A stretch of DNA of 64,000 bases, taken from contig NZ_CAMKRR010000004.1 in assembly GCF_946415235.1 (NCBI RefSeq), forward strand, positions 48,781 to 112,780, given 5' to 3'. The translations under genes and the position numbers were made by a program. The DNA comes from an uncultured Ruminococcus sp. Its GTDB lineage: Bacteria > Bacillota > Clostridia > Oscillospirales > Ruminococcaceae. Positions 1-7,831 of the stretch are shown here, one piece after another (the first letter of the stretch is position 1; each line of letters begins with the position of its first letter). The notes under the pieces are model-generated. The model was not told where the DNA came from, ran no database searches, and worked only from the letters and a program-made list of their open reading frames with translations.

Positions 1-76
1 TGTAGATGACTTCAAGTCCCCAGCCAAACATACTGCCGACAGCAAACAGAAATGTTAAAGTCAGAAATATATTCAA
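1..76 (-). CDS. Start of a putative CmpB-type ABC transporter permease (partial)
   Basis: Only the first 25 codons lie in the window. The start is a TTG at 76-74, placed 5 bases after a strong AAGGAGGAT ribosome binding site (90-82). The peptide is a hydrophobic segment ending in GWGLEVIY. This resembles the first helix of PF06541 'putative ABC transporter permease' membrane proteins, which usually begin with a short helix and a GW-x-x-E-V-x-Y motif. The start overlaps the stop codon of the upstream VTT gene (TTGA), so the two are translationally coupled. The family call rests on about 20 residues and is tentative. Confidence 0.55.
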   Translation of the reverse strand, partial: MNIFLTLTFLFAVGSMFGWGLEVIY

Positions 77-741
77 TGCTTATCCTCCTTTTTAATATAT
101 TTTGCATACCATATAACTGCTATGACCGAAATGAGAATGAATAATACTACAGATACAAAGAAAGCAGGAGATGCGGGCTTTGATATGTTATCACACATGA
201 TCGTGGAGATCACTATATTCGGCAGCATTCCCAATATACTGCCAAGCATATATTTCTTAAAATCTGCCTTTACTGTGCCGAAATACATACTTACCGCCTC
301 TAATGGCAGAAATAAAAGCGTTCTCAGGAAGAAACTGAAAAATACGATATTACTGCTCTGCCGCTGAATAAGCAGCGATAATTTCTTGTTTTTTTCCACT
401 ATCCTTTTTACAGCTTCGGTACTGTAAATACGTCCCATGAGATAGCCTATGGCAAAGCTTATTGCCGAACCGATAAGATTAATGAAAAAAGCGGGAATGA
501 GTGAAAACTGCATCCCGACAGTTAGCTGCAGGACCTTATACGGGAAAATGACCGACACTGTTTTGAATAAATAGAGCATGAGCATTGCCAGAGCAGAAAG
601 AAGCTCATTTTTCGGAGAATATTCAGTTATTACCGATGCGGACATATACCGTCGGTTGCAGATCAGGAAAATAAATAATATGATCCATATCACAGCCGAA
701 AGCAGTTTTGCATATTTTATTATCTTATCTTTTCTGTTCAT
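73..741 (-). CDS. TVP38/TMEM64 (VTT-domain) membrane protein
   Basis: 222-residue integral membrane protein of the VTT/SNARE-associated family (PF09335). Hydrophobic segments fall at about 10-30, 50-70, 75-100, 165-185 and 190-212. The family core is visible: a Gly-rich helix (IGSAISFAIGYLMGR, about 90-104), then FFLRTLLFLP, and a C-terminal GSILGMLPNI segment. Family members are linked to lipid scrambling or ion transport; the substrate here is unknown. The gene overlaps the small upstream membrane gene by 17 bases and its stop overlaps the next start, so all three form one operon facing away from the TetR gene. Confidence 0.8.
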   Translation of the reverse strand: MNRKDKIIKYAKLLSAVIWIILFIFLICNRRYMSASVITEYSPKNELLSALAMLMLYLFKTVSVIFPYKVLQLTVGMQFSLIPAFFINLIGSAISFAIGYLMGRIYSTEAVKRIVEKNKKLSLLIQRQSSNIVFFSFFLRTLLFLPLEAVSMYFGTVKADFKKYMLGSILGMLPNIVISTIMCDNISKPASPAFFVSVVLFILISVIAVIWYAKYIKKEDKH

Positions 742-976
742 AATGGTGAAAGGCTATATTTTTCTTTTTTAACTGTGCGGAAAGAACAAGCAGCGTACCG
801 AAAACAGTCTCATTCGACGAATCTGTTTTCATATAAAGCTTTTCTTCTCTTTTTCCCTTGTGCTTATGAATGTGTAAAGCCGCGATCTCCCATAACATAT
901 CTCCCCATAAGAAAACACTTATTATTATAATTGAAATAGTGATAAATATACCCATTTTCCTTAGTCTACTTATCAT
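725..976 (-). CDS. Small single-pass membrane protein, unknown function
   Basis: 83 residues. There is one N-terminal transmembrane helix (about 8-27, very Ile-rich), then a basic His/Lys-rich segment and a polar tail. No recognisable domain. An alternative start is the ATG at codon 8, which is preceded by CTAAGGAAA and keeps the helix. The 3' end overlaps the VTT gene by 17 bases, which supports real translation. It is the first gene of the operon divergent from the TetR regulator and therefore the likeliest target of that regulator. Confidence 0.5.
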   Translation of the reverse strand: MISRLRKMGIFITISIIIISVFLWGDMLWEIAALHIHKHKGKREEKLYMKTDSSNETVFGTLLVLSAQLKKKNIAFHHYEQKR

Positions 977-1039
977 CGTTTCATCCGAAAGCTGTTTTAA
1001 AGATATTCATAATATATCCCCGAATATTACTTCAGGCTC

Positions 1040-1069
1040 TTGACATATACCTCATGTGTATATTATAAT
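1040..1069 (+). promoter_or_regulatory. Sigma-A promoter of the TetR gene with an inverted repeat in its spacer
   Basis: TTGACA (1040-1045), 18-base spacer, TATAAT (1064-1069). The spacer holds the inverted repeat ATATAC-N7-GTATAT (1045-1063), exactly between the two promoter boxes. That is a typical place for a repressor operator. Confidence 0.75.
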
Positions 1070-1137
1070 ACAAGTGGGCAAAAAAGTGAACGGACATTTT
1101 TGACGCAATATATGGAATTTGCCACACTTTGTTCCAA

Positions 1138-1159
1138 ATCCGAGTATTATACCTCGGAT
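1138..1159 (+). promoter_or_regulatory. Candidate TetR operator palindrome
   Basis: Perfect 7-base inverted repeat ATCCGAG-N8-CTCGGAT between the promoter and the TetR start codon. Size and position suit a TetR dimer site. Its sequence differs from the repeat in the promoter spacer, so only one of the two may bind this protein. Confidence 0.5.
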
Positions 1160-1188
1160 TAATAATATTTTGTAGAGAAGTGAGCTTG

Positions 1189-1764
1189 ATGAACGAGGAA
1201 AGAAAAATCGACAGAAGAATACTTAAGACCAAAAAAGCTATTCGCAACTCCTTTGCCGAATTGCTCTCAGAAAAAGAGCTTAATTCCATAACGGTAAGTG
1301 ATGTCGCCAATAAAGCTGATATAAACAGAAAAACCTTCTATAACTACTACAGCGGAGTATATCAGGTCATTGATGAGATCGAGAATGAACTGATATGCCT
1401 GTTTGACTGTGAGTTAAACGATATCGACTTTCAGGAGGCAATGAAAAATCCGCAGCTTATCTTTGAAAAGCTTACGGATATAATAAACAGCGATATCGAG
1501 TTTTACGGTTATCTTATGAAATCAAAGGGCAGTATCAGTCTTGTCAGTAAAATTTCAGAACTTCTTAAGAGCAAAGTAAAGAATGTGTTTTCTAAGCAGA
1601 TAAGCATTTCCGAACCAAAGCTGGATCTGATAGTCAATTATTCCATAAACGGTATGTTAAGTGCATATCAGAAGTGGTTCAATTCGGACAGAAAATATCC
1701 TTTGGATAAATTCTCAAACGATGTAGGTACGATAACATTCAAAGGAATAAACGGATTGGTTTGA
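1189..1764 (+). CDS. TetR/AcrR family transcriptional regulator
   Basis: 191 residues from the ATG at 1189. An upstream in-frame ATG at 1129 would place 20 codons over the operator palindrome and is rejected. The N-terminal helix-turn-helix covers about residues 9-56, with the typical pattern of TKKAIRNSFAELL, then ITVSDVANKADINRKTFYNYY as the HTH. The C-terminal half is helical and resembles the TetR_C domains of small clostridial regulators, with no identifiable ligand signature. The protein is divergent from a membrane-protein operon at 976-1, which it probably represses. A hairpin terminator follows. Confidence 0.9.
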   Translation: MNEERKIDRRILKTKKAIRNSFAELLSEKELNSITVSDVANKADINRKTFYNYYSGVYQVIDEIENELICLFDCELNDIDFQEAMKNPQLIFEKLTDIINSDIEFYGYLMKSKGSISLVSKISELLKSKVKNVFSKQISISEPKLDLIVNYSINGMLSAYQKWFNSDRKYPLDKFSNDVGTITFKGINGLV

Positions 1765-1858
1765 TCAGCTGAGATCGGTTTTCCATACCGGTCTTGCAGC
1801 TTCATCTTTTTGCAGTAAATGATATTATAAAAAATACGGCTCTGATTATGATATAAAT

Positions 1859-1890
1859 AAAGGCTGCGTATGCTATCCTACGCAGCCTTT
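1859..1890. terminator. Bidirectional hairpin terminator
   Basis: Perfect 12-base stem AAAGGCTGCGTA / TACGCAGCCTTT with an 8-base loop, between the convergent TetR gene and the small minus-strand gene ending at 1899. T-rich sequence follows on the plus strand. Confidence 0.75.
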
Positions 1891-1898
1891 TGCTTTAA

Positions 1899-2192
1899 CT
1901 ATATTTTTTTCATGGCCGATACTGCCCCTATTTTTAATACTGTATCAATTACAGCCTGTTCCCCTTCAGTAAGTTCGTCAGCCAATACATCTACCATGGC
2001 AGATGAACGCGGAGCTGACAGATCGGGACTTGTATCTATCCAGAACCTGTATTTTATCACACCTCCGCCGACAAGCTTCATAATCATTATACTTGTTCTA
2101 TATATGTCGGGATCGTATTTCTCGCGCAGCTTCTCAATTATTACGTCGGGAAGCAAAGCCATAGGTGCATATACTCCTAAACCTCTTACCAC
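1899..2192 (-). CDS. Conserved-type small protein, unknown function
   Basis: 97 residues from a GTG start at 2192, preceded by AAAGGAG at a 10-base distance. Soluble alpha/beta composition with a central LVGGGVIKYRFWID stretch and an acidic C-terminal helix. No domain recognised. It stands alone between intergenic regions and ends at the shared terminator with the TetR gene. The SD and terminator support it as a gene. Confidence 0.55.
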   Translation of the reverse strand: MVRGLGVYAPMALLPDVIIEKLREKYDPDIYRTSIMIMKLVGGGVIKYRFWIDTSPDLSAPRSSAMVDVLADELTEGEQAVIDTVLKIGAVSAMKKI

Positions 2193-2433
2193 AGAAGATC
2201 AACTCCTTTCAAAAAAGTTTTCGTCAAACGGCTGTTGTAAAGATCAGAACAGTTTTTTCTCTGTCAGTTTCCCCGTAACGAGAAAGCAATGTCCGTTCCT
2301 TATAATTATTATAACATATTTCAAATTATTTTGGTATATTTTTCCAAAAAAATAATCAACAAAATTTTTACCGGTATTTAGTCAGATATATACAAAGACA
2401 GAACTTTCATATAATTATTTCAGGCATCCGATA

Positions 2434-2562
2434 CCATTCTTATAACACACTCTCCTGTAAATCATGACGAATGTCGCAATTGAATTGCCATAAAGATGAT
2501 CAACCGTATTATCCTAACAAGGGTCGGCATAAAGCCGACCCTTACGGTGTGTTATAAAATGG
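2434..2562. repeat. Inverted-repeat element with internal hairpins (MITE-like or structured RNA)
   Basis: The ends are near-perfect inverted repeats of 16-17 bases: 2434-2450 reads CCATTCTTATAACACAC, and 2547-2562 is its complement apart from one extra base. Inside lie a 10-base hairpin AAGGGTCGGC-ATAAA-GCCGACCCTT (2519-2543) and a small hairpin GCAATT-G-AATTGC (2476-2488). No protein is encoded. No clear target-site duplication is visible. This accounts for most of the 600-base gap between 2193 and 2791; the rest holds tRNA-Arg and two promoters. Confidence 0.5.
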
Positions 2563-2623
2563 AAACATAAAAACTAACGCCCCACTTAAAGTGAGGCGCA
2601 AACTTGGCTGCGGGGCTCCCCGC

Positions 2624-2698
2624 TGGTACGCCTGACTGGAGTCGAACCAGCGCACACGGCGTCGGAGGCCGATGCTCTATCCACTGAGCTACAGGCGC
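2624..2698 (-). tRNA. tRNA-Arg (anticodon CCG)
   Basis: 75 bases including encoded CCA. Acceptor GCGCCTG pairs with CAGGCGT through a terminal G-T. The D stem is GCTC/GAGC. The anticodon loop CTCCGAC gives anticodon CCG. The T arm carries TTCGACT. The 39-43 side of the anticodon stem has one terminal T-T mismatch. Confidence 0.95.
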
Positions 2699-2718
2699 AT
2701 TTTTCTCAGTACCATATA

Positions 2719-2747
2719 ATTATATCAAAAACTCTTGAAATTTGCAA
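2719..2747 (-). promoter_or_regulatory. Promoter of tRNA-Arg
   Basis: On the minus strand: TTGCAA (2747-2742), 17-base spacer, TATAAT (2724-2719), 21 bases before the tRNA. It interleaves with the promoter of the plus-strand gene at 2792. Confidence 0.65.
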
Positions 2748-2763
2748 GCATTTATGATATAAT
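2735..2763 (+). promoter_or_regulatory. Promoter of the papain-like amidase gene
   Basis: TTGAAA (2735-2740), 17-base spacer, TATAAT (2758-2763) with an extended TG before the -10 box. The two -35 boxes of this divergent pair occupy 2735-2747, so RNA polymerase cannot use both at once. Confidence 0.65.
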
Positions 2764-2791
2764 TATAAAAAATAAATTAGGAGGGAACGTT

Positions 2792-3343
2792 TTGGGGGAC
2801 TATATTTATTTAATAGTTGCACAAACAGGCACAAGACCTGCGCGGTTCTTCAAGTTCTGTACTAAAAAACCGTTCAATCACGTTTCTCTTTCAGGCGATA
2901 TGGAGCTTTCGGAGATGTACAGCTTCTGCCGTACATACAGACCATTTCCGCTTCCTGCGACCTTTAATCAGGAAATAGTTGGCCAGGGCACTCTCGGTCA
3001 GTATCATAACATACCATGCGAGATCTACCAGATAAGCGTTACTCCCGAGCAAAAAGAAGCCTATAACAAGCTTATTTCCCATTTCGCACAGCACCGCAAG
3101 GTCTATTCCTATAACCTCCTCGGACTTCTTGCAGTGTACTTCAATATCGAATGGAAACGCGAAAGAAGCTTCGTCTGTTCACAGTTCGTCGCATATATCA
3201 TGGATAAAATAGGCATTCCTCTCGAAAAAGCCTTTTCGCTCTACACTCCTGATGATTTCAGAAATTTCCGGGGAGCCGATCTCATTTATGCAGGCGAGCT
3301 CAACACGTTCTATTATACAAGGAGATCCAAGCTATATACATAA
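2792..3343 (+). CDS. YiiX/YaeF-type permuted papain-like amidase/peptidase
   Basis: 183 residues from a TTG start at 2792, six bases after AGGAGGG (2779-2785). Longer in-frame starts would overlap the promoter. Two family hallmarks are visible: FNHVSLS near residue 29, which carries the catalytic His, and FVCSQFVAYIM near 126, with the Cys in a C-x-x-F-V context as in the NlpC/P60-related YiiX clan. There is no signal peptide. Such proteins cleave amide or ester bonds in lipids or peptides; the substrate is unknown. The 3' end overlaps the convergent gene at 3332 by 12 bases. Confidence 0.7.
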   Translation: MGDYIYLIVAQTGTRPARFFKFCTKKPFNHVSLSGDMELSEMYSFCRTYRPFPLPATFNQEIVGQGTLGQYHNIPCEIYQISVTPEQKEAYNKLISHFAQHRKVYSYNLLGLLAVYFNIEWKRERSFVCSQFVAYIMDKIGIPLEKAFSLYTPDDFRNFRGADLIYAGELNTFYYTRRSKLYT

Positions 3344-3631
3344 TGATATGATATACGCCGCAGCTCTCACCTCGTCGGGCGCAAGGGTATACGCGCCGCA
3401 GTAGATCTTACTGTCGGGAGCTATCAGTGATATATCGAGTTTTCCGCTGTGTCCGAGAAGCTTTAAGGATACTTCTTCGTCTCTTAGCAGAAGTCCTGCG
3501 GGAACCATATTATTATTGCTTATCATATTGTATGAATTTGCATATGAATTCATAAACATCCATGAGCCGCCGCTCAGAAGCAGATAAAGAAAAGCTGCTT
3601 TCAGGGCGGTTTTTTTCTTTTTTTTACGCAT
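3332..3631 (-). CDS. Small membrane-anchored protein downstream of spoIIP
   Basis: 99 residues. A Lys-rich start (MRKKKKKT) is followed by one hydrophobic helix (about 8-25), then a polar extracytoplasmic domain of about 70 residues with no recognised fold. It begins one base after the spoIIP stop, so it is co-transcribed and probably acts in the envelope or in sporulation. It is not homologous to any protein I can name. Confidence 0.6.
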   Translation of the reverse strand: MRKKKKKTALKAAFLYLLLSGGSWMFMNSYANSYNMISNNNMVPAGLLLRDEEVSLKLLGHSGKLDISLIAPDSKIYCGAYTLAPDEVRAAAYIISLCI

Positions 3632-3632
3632 T

Positions 3633-4799
3633 TTATCTTCCTTTCATCGAATTGAGCAGCTCTCCGAGGGAACGTCCGAAAAGCTGTCCAGCGAACTGTA
3701 CCTGACCGAGAGTATTGCAGTGCGAGCCTACCTCGATAAGCAGACTGCCGTTGGTAAGGTCCTGATTATAGTGCCTGTAATCGAAGAGTATGGGGCGCGT
3801 AAGCCCCTCATGATCGGATTCGAGCTTGCTTTGCAGAGTGCAGGCAAAGTGAAAATTCTGCATATAATTCGGCATACCGAGAGTTCCGTCGTCACAGCCC
3901 GAGATAATCATGATCTGAGCCGCTTCCCTGCCGTCCACTTCAACAAAGGGCTGATAAGCGCAGCCATCCCCCGAGATCGCATCTCTGTGGATATCAAGAG
4001 CCACCTTTATGCTCGGATATTTCTCAAGTATAGGCATTATAGTCTCACGGCTCCTGCCGTACGAACCGTTATAGGAAGGGTAATCGTGTATCTCCGCGGC
4101 ATGGATAACGCCTATGCCGAGCGCTTCAAGCTCTGCCTGTATGGCATTTCCCACCATTACCACATTCTTCGTATCGTCAGTTGTCCTGTAATTGAAGCTT
4201 GGATCGTAGCTTTCGCGTACAAAGGGCTCAAAGCTTTCGGTAGTATGGGTATGATAGATGAGCACAAGGGGCTCGTCTGTATTTTCTACCGTAAAATTTG
4301 GATAATATCCGCTTTCACGGTAAAGCTCATCATTCGGGATATCCGTCCTGTTATTGACCTGTCCTCCGCCGTCAAGGTCAAAAAATGAAGTACCGCTGTA
4401 TCTTCCATAGGTAGTCCGTATTATCTCACCGCCGTCGCTCCACGCTTCGGGATAGGGCTTTGCACCTGCATTGCCGCTTCTCATGTCGAGAGGATCAGTA
4501 AGCCTCACATAATCCCTGTTCCTGTCGTCCTCATCGGTATACCCGTACCCCTCGGATACGATATCCGCTCCCTCAAGCATTTTATCCTCAAGCTTTATGC
4601 GCTTTATCACCTCTGCGTCGGCATTTATATGATCCGCCGCCGCCTTTTCGGTCATCCCTGTGGTATAAACTTCTGCTCCGTCAAGAGAGCCTATTACTCC
4701 CGCAGCTCCCTTTGCACCGAAAGCCGCTGCGGCAGGAACAAGAACAGCTGCGACACATCTTGCGAAGCCCTTTGTTTTTCTGCGTTTATGGCGCGTCAT
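3633..4799 (-). CDS. spoIIP: Stage II sporulation protein P (peptidoglycan amidase)
   Basis: 388 residues, normal for SpoIIP. SpoIIP is an N-acetylmuramoyl-L-alanine amidase that works with SpoIID and SpoIIM to drive forespore engulfment. A basic N-terminus and a hydrophobic segment (about 14-35) anchor it. The catalytic domain starts near 165. The zinc-site motifs LIYHTHTTESF (about 180-190) and ALDIHRDA (about 267-274) are intact, followed by a GSHCNT motif near the C-terminus. The small membrane gene directly downstream shares the operon. Identification is firm. Confidence 0.95.
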   Translation of the reverse strand: MTRHKRRKTKGFARCVAAVLVPAAAAFGAKGAAGVIGSLDGAEVYTTGMTEKAAADHINADAEVIKRIKLEDKMLEGADIVSEGYGYTDEDDRNRDYVRLTDPLDMRSGNAGAKPYPEAWSDGGEIIRTTYGRYSGTSFFDLDGGGQVNNRTDIPNDELYRESGYYPNFTVENTDEPLVLIYHTHTTESFEPFVRESYDPSFNYRTTDDTKNVVMVGNAIQAELEALGIGVIHAAEIHDYPSYNGSYGRSRETIMPILEKYPSIKVALDIHRDAISGDGCAYQPFVEVDGREAAQIMIISGCDDGTLGMPNYMQNFHFACTLQSKLESDHEGLTRPILFDYRHYNQDLTNGSLLIEVGSHCNTLGQVQFAGQLFGRSLGELLNSMKGR

Positions 4800-4912
4800 A
4801 TACTCACCTCTTTCACTATCTTAAGTATATTCGCCCGTTGCGCTGTCTATGTCCGCAAATTCATGTCATTTCCCGACATAAAGCGGCATATCATTGAAAA
4901 GAGGTGATAACG

Positions 4913-5800
4913 ATGTACAAGTGCCTTTCATTCAGCAGGCTCATTTACAGACTTATTTTCGCATTGCTTACCATTGCCGCTTGTGCGCTTTTTTTCATTG
5001 CAGGAACGGCAGTTTTCTCTGTTTCGGCATACAAAAGCACTGAAAAGCCTGTACCACTCCCCGTAATAATGTATCACAGCGTATGCGGAAAAGCTCCCTC
5101 AGCTTACACGGTAACTCCGCAGCAGCTCGACAGCGATCTTGCATGGCTGAAAAACAATGGTTATACATCAGTCAGCGCCCGACAGCTCACGGACTATACC
5201 CGCGGTAATGGTGAGCTTCCCGAAAAGCCGGTCCTTATAACCTTTGATGACGGTTTTTACAATAACCTTTCACTTGCTCTCCCCTTGCTTGAAAAGTACG
5301 ATATGTGCGCCGTTGTATCTATTGTTGGCAGATATACCGATGATTATGCAGCCGCCGATCCCCACGCTGACAGCTATTCCTACCTTACATGGAGCGATAT
5401 CGCCCGGCTTGCAGCTTCGGGACGGATAGAGATCGGCAGCCACACCTATGATATGCATTCCAACAGCAATGGCAGGCAAGGCTGTGCAAAACTGCCTGAG
5501 GAGAGCAGCGACGAGTACGCAGCAGCACTCGGTACGGATATAGGGCTGCTAAAAACCGAGCTTTTACAAAACTGCGGGATAATTCCCGAGGTCTTTGCCT
5601 ATCCTTTCGGAGCGATCAGCAGAGAAAGCCTGCCAATACTGCGTGAAAGCGGTATCCTTATAACTCTCACCTGCCGTGAGGGCATAAATCATATCACCCG
5701 CGATCCCGACTGCCTCTATGGTATCTTCCGATATAACAGGAGCGGTCTGCTCACTACCGAGGAGTATATGGCAATGCTTACAAATGAAACAGGGGCGTGA
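4913..5800 (+). CDS. Polysaccharide deacetylase (NodB/CE4-like), membrane-anchored
   Basis: 295 residues from ATG 4913, after an AGAGGTG site. An N-terminal hydrophobic anchor (about 12-40) places the enzyme outside the cell. The NodB homology domain follows: PVIMYHSV near 52, the catalytic and metal motif TFDDG near 109, and SHTYDMHS near 180, which supplies the metal His residues. A conserved FAYPFG motif lies near 223. The family removes N-acetyl groups from peptidoglycan or other glycans; the exact polymer cannot be told. The gene is divergent from spoIIP. Confidence 0.85.
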   Translation: MYKCLSFSRLIYRLIFALLTIAACALFFIAGTAVFSVSAYKSTEKPVPLPVIMYHSVCGKAPSAYTVTPQQLDSDLAWLKNNGYTSVSARQLTDYTRGNGELPEKPVLITFDDGFYNNLSLALPLLEKYDMCAVVSIVGRYTDDYAAADPHADSYSYLTWSDIARLAASGRIEIGSHTYDMHSNSNGRQGCAKLPEESSDEYAAALGTDIGLLKTELLQNCGIIPEVFAYPFGAISRESLPILRESGILITLTCREGINHITRDPDCLYGIFRYNRSGLLTTEEYMAMLTNETGA

Positions 5801-5817
5801 TAATATTATCACGCCCC
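5792..5817. terminator. Hairpin between convergent genes
   Basis: Perfect 26-base palindrome (GGGGCGTGATAAT and its complement) that contains the stop codon of the deacetylase gene and lies 25 bases before the end of the convergent minus-strand gene. T-tracts on both sides are short, so its efficiency is uncertain. Confidence 0.55.
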
Positions 5818-5841
5818 TTCTGCATCAAAGGTGCTCAGGCA

Positions 5842-6465
5842 TCAAAATACCGGTACATATTGCAGTGAAAGCTTATCCTTTTCGTCGTCCTTTGACGATC
5901 CTGACGAACTTTCGCTTACCGAACCGAAGCTTGCGCTTCTGCTGTAGCTTTCGATCAGCTTGCCAAAGAATTCATCAAACGAATCACAGCCGTTTCTCTG
6001 CCAGTACTTATCATACTTAGGATCGCGGTACTTATCAAATCTTTCGGGGATAGTTCCGTCCTCCTCATAGTCCGCAACGATCTGTTCTGAATTCAATACA
6101 AAATACGTATAGTCAGGACCGATTTTATACATGATGAATCCATAGTATGCAAAGAGCAATCCGGCTATAGCGGAAAGGATTATGGCAGTTATGGCAAAGC
6201 CCTTGCCCTTCCTTTTGCCCACAAGTGATACTATGGCAAAAATAAGACAGAGCGGGACAGAGATTATACTCAGCATAGTACAGCACGGTATGATATTTAT
6301 CAATGCTATTACAAATGCAGCTATTGCAAGTCCGCTGCCCTTCTGCTCGGGAGGCATATTATAGTTCTCATTGTACATACCTCTGAACTCACCGTCAGGG
6401 AAATATCCGCGTCCGTTATTGTTATTGCCGTAATTGTTTCCGTTGTTATTGTACATATCTTCCAT
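5842..6465 (-). CDS. DUF4190-like membrane protein with Asn/Gly-rich N-terminus
   Basis: 207 residues. The N-terminal 40 residues are Asn/Gly/Tyr-rich (NNNGNNYGNNNNG). Then come two or three hydrophobic helices (about 43-80 and 90-113) with the GLAIAAFVIALINIIP pattern of DUF4190 proteins. The polar C-terminal tail is rich in Ser, Asp and Lys. The start ATG follows GAGGAGGATCAAA. It sits 15 bases after metA and is the last gene of the long minus-strand train. Function unknown. Confidence 0.65.
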   Translation of the reverse strand: MEDMYNNNGNNYGNNNNGRGYFPDGEFRGMYNENYNMPPEQKGSGLAIAAFVIALINIIPCCTMLSIISVPLCLIFAIVSLVGKRKGKGFAITAIILSAIAGLLFAYYGFIMYKIGPDYTYFVLNSEQIVADYEEDGTIPERFDKYRDPKYDKYWQRNGCDSFDEFFGKLIESYSRSASFGSVSESSSGSSKDDEKDKLSLQYVPVF

Positions 6466-6480
6466 TTTGATCCTCCTCGA

Positions 6481-7428
6481 TCATAAACTTGTTTCCCAGT
6501 TCCAGTTGCGTACCTCAAGCTCCTCGAGATTGTACGGCGTTTTCTGATAAACGCAGTAGTTGAGCCAGTTTGAAAACATCAGATTTGCAGTGCAGCGCCA
6601 TGAAAACACAGGCATATTTTCGGGATTGTCACCAGGGAAATAGTTATATGGTATCTGTATATCTATACCCTTTTCAACATCACGCCTGTACTCGTTGGCT
6701 ATGGTATCCCTGTCATACTCGGAATGTCCAGTTATAAAGTATTGTCTGCCGTTTTTATTGGCAACTATATGGACACCTGCTATATCAGAGGAGGTAAGAA
6801 CTTCAAGCTGCGGTATGCGCTCGATATCTGTTCTGCGGACCTCCGTATTCCTTGAATGCGGAACATAGAATATATCGTCAAATCCCCTTAAGAGCTGACA
6901 ATTGCTTACCTCAGCCCTGTGAGGGAATATACCGAACATTTTGTGGTCAAGGGTATACTTAGGTATACCGTAATGGTAGTAAAGACCTGCCTGTGCTGCC
7001 CAGCATATATATATAGTGGAAAAAACATGAGTTTTCGACCACTCCATAATGCTGCATATCTCTTTCCAGTAGTCTACCTTTTCGTAGTCAAGGAGCTCCA
7101 CGGGAGCTCCCGTGATTATCATTCCGTCGTATCTGTCCTCGCATATCTCGTCAAAGGTCTTGTAAAAAGACTCAAGATGATGATGTGAGGTATTTTTCGA
7201 TGTATGCGAAGCCATTTGCAGCAGATCAACGTCCACCTGAAGCGGAGTATTACTGAGAAGCCTCAGCAGCTGACACTCCGTTTCTATCTTTTTGGGCATG
7301 ATATTGAGTATCACTACCCTCAGAGGACGGATATCCTGATGCTCTGCCCTTTCCTTCGACATAACGAAGATATTTTCATTTCCGAGAGTTTTGAAAGCAG
7401 GAAGCTCTGAAGAAATCCTGATTGGCAA
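6481..7428 (-). CDS. metA: Homoserine O-acetyltransferase (MetA family)
   Basis: 315 residues from a TTG start at 7428; the N-terminus MPIRI matches the family. The enzyme acylates homoserine at the first committed step of methionine synthesis. The catalytic Cys142 lies in ICWAAQAG, and His235 and Glu237 lie in GHSEYD, as in a typical MetA triad. Residue 111 is Glu (GAPVELL). In this family Glu111 goes with acetyl-CoA and Gly111 with succinyl-CoA, so acetyl transfer is predicted despite the MetA name. No S-box precedes it; it is expressed with the upstream rluB cluster. Confidence 0.93.
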   Translation of the reverse strand: MPIRISSELPAFKTLGNENIFVMSKERAEHQDIRPLRVVILNIMPKKIETECQLLRLLSNTPLQVDVDLLQMASHTSKNTSHHHLESFYKTFDEICEDRYDGMIITGAPVELLDYEKVDYWKEICSIMEWSKTHVFSTIYICWAAQAGLYYHYGIPKYTLDHKMFGIFPHRAEVSNCQLLRGFDDIFYVPHSRNTEVRRTDIERIPQLEVLTSSDIAGVHIVANKNGRQYFITGHSEYDRDTIANEYRRDVEKGIDIQIPYNYFPGDNPENMPVFSWRCTANLMFSNWLNYCVYQKTPYNLEELEVRNWNWETSL

Positions 7429-7449
7429 TCCTGATCTGTCCTTTCATAT

Positions 7450-7830
7450 TTATTCTTTCTTGTTCTTGCAGCTCTGACAGCCGTTCATGAAGCTGTCAAG
7501 GTCGCTGCACTGTCTGCTGTCGTCCTTCAGGAAGCGCAGCTTTTTGAGCGCATCAAACTTAGCACTGTCATCAAGCTCGAAAAGCATATGCTTTATGCCC
7601 TTGAGTACGCTTTTCAGCATCACCGAGCGGACAAGGCCGTCACACAGCATGAGGTCTCCCCCGTCGTCATAGTCGTAAATGACAGTTTTCTCGGTACCGT
7701 AGGAATATGCTATAAATCCGATAACACCGCCCCTGTCAAGAGCCTCTGTGATATGGAGCTCAGCACTGCCTGCGGCTTCTTTAAGCTTCTCATAGCCGAC
7801 AGTATCGAACCTTTCCTGTATCTCAAGCAT
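7450..7830 (-). CDS. Unknown protein with GNAT-like core and C-terminal Cys motif
   Basis: 126 residues, starting one base after the rluB stop. The middle part alternates strands and helices like a small N-acetyltransferase-type fold (GVIGFIAYSY, then a helix RSVMLKSVLKG, then ELDDSAKFDALKKLRF), but no acetyl-CoA loop is clear. The C-terminus ends in a CQSCKNKKE motif that could bind metal. Lying between rluB and metA in one operon does not reveal its task. The GNAT resemblance is only a pattern impression. Confidence 0.6.
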   Translation of the reverse strand: MLEIQERFDTVGYEKLKEAAGSAELHITEALDRGGVIGFIAYSYGTEKTVIYDYDDGGDLMLCDGLVRSVMLKSVLKGIKHMLFELDDSAKFDALKKLRFLKDDSRQCSDLDSFMNGCQSCKNKKE

Positions 7831-7831
7831 A

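Noticed and set aside
1870-2355. 161-codon plus-strand frame opposite the small gene ending at 1899
   Set aside because: It starts inside the terminator hairpin and is antisense to a frame with a proper ribosome binding site.
3720-4388. 222-codon plus-strand frame inside spoIIP
   Set aside because: Antisense shadow of a gene with clear catalytic motifs; its own product shows no domain and no ribosome binding site.
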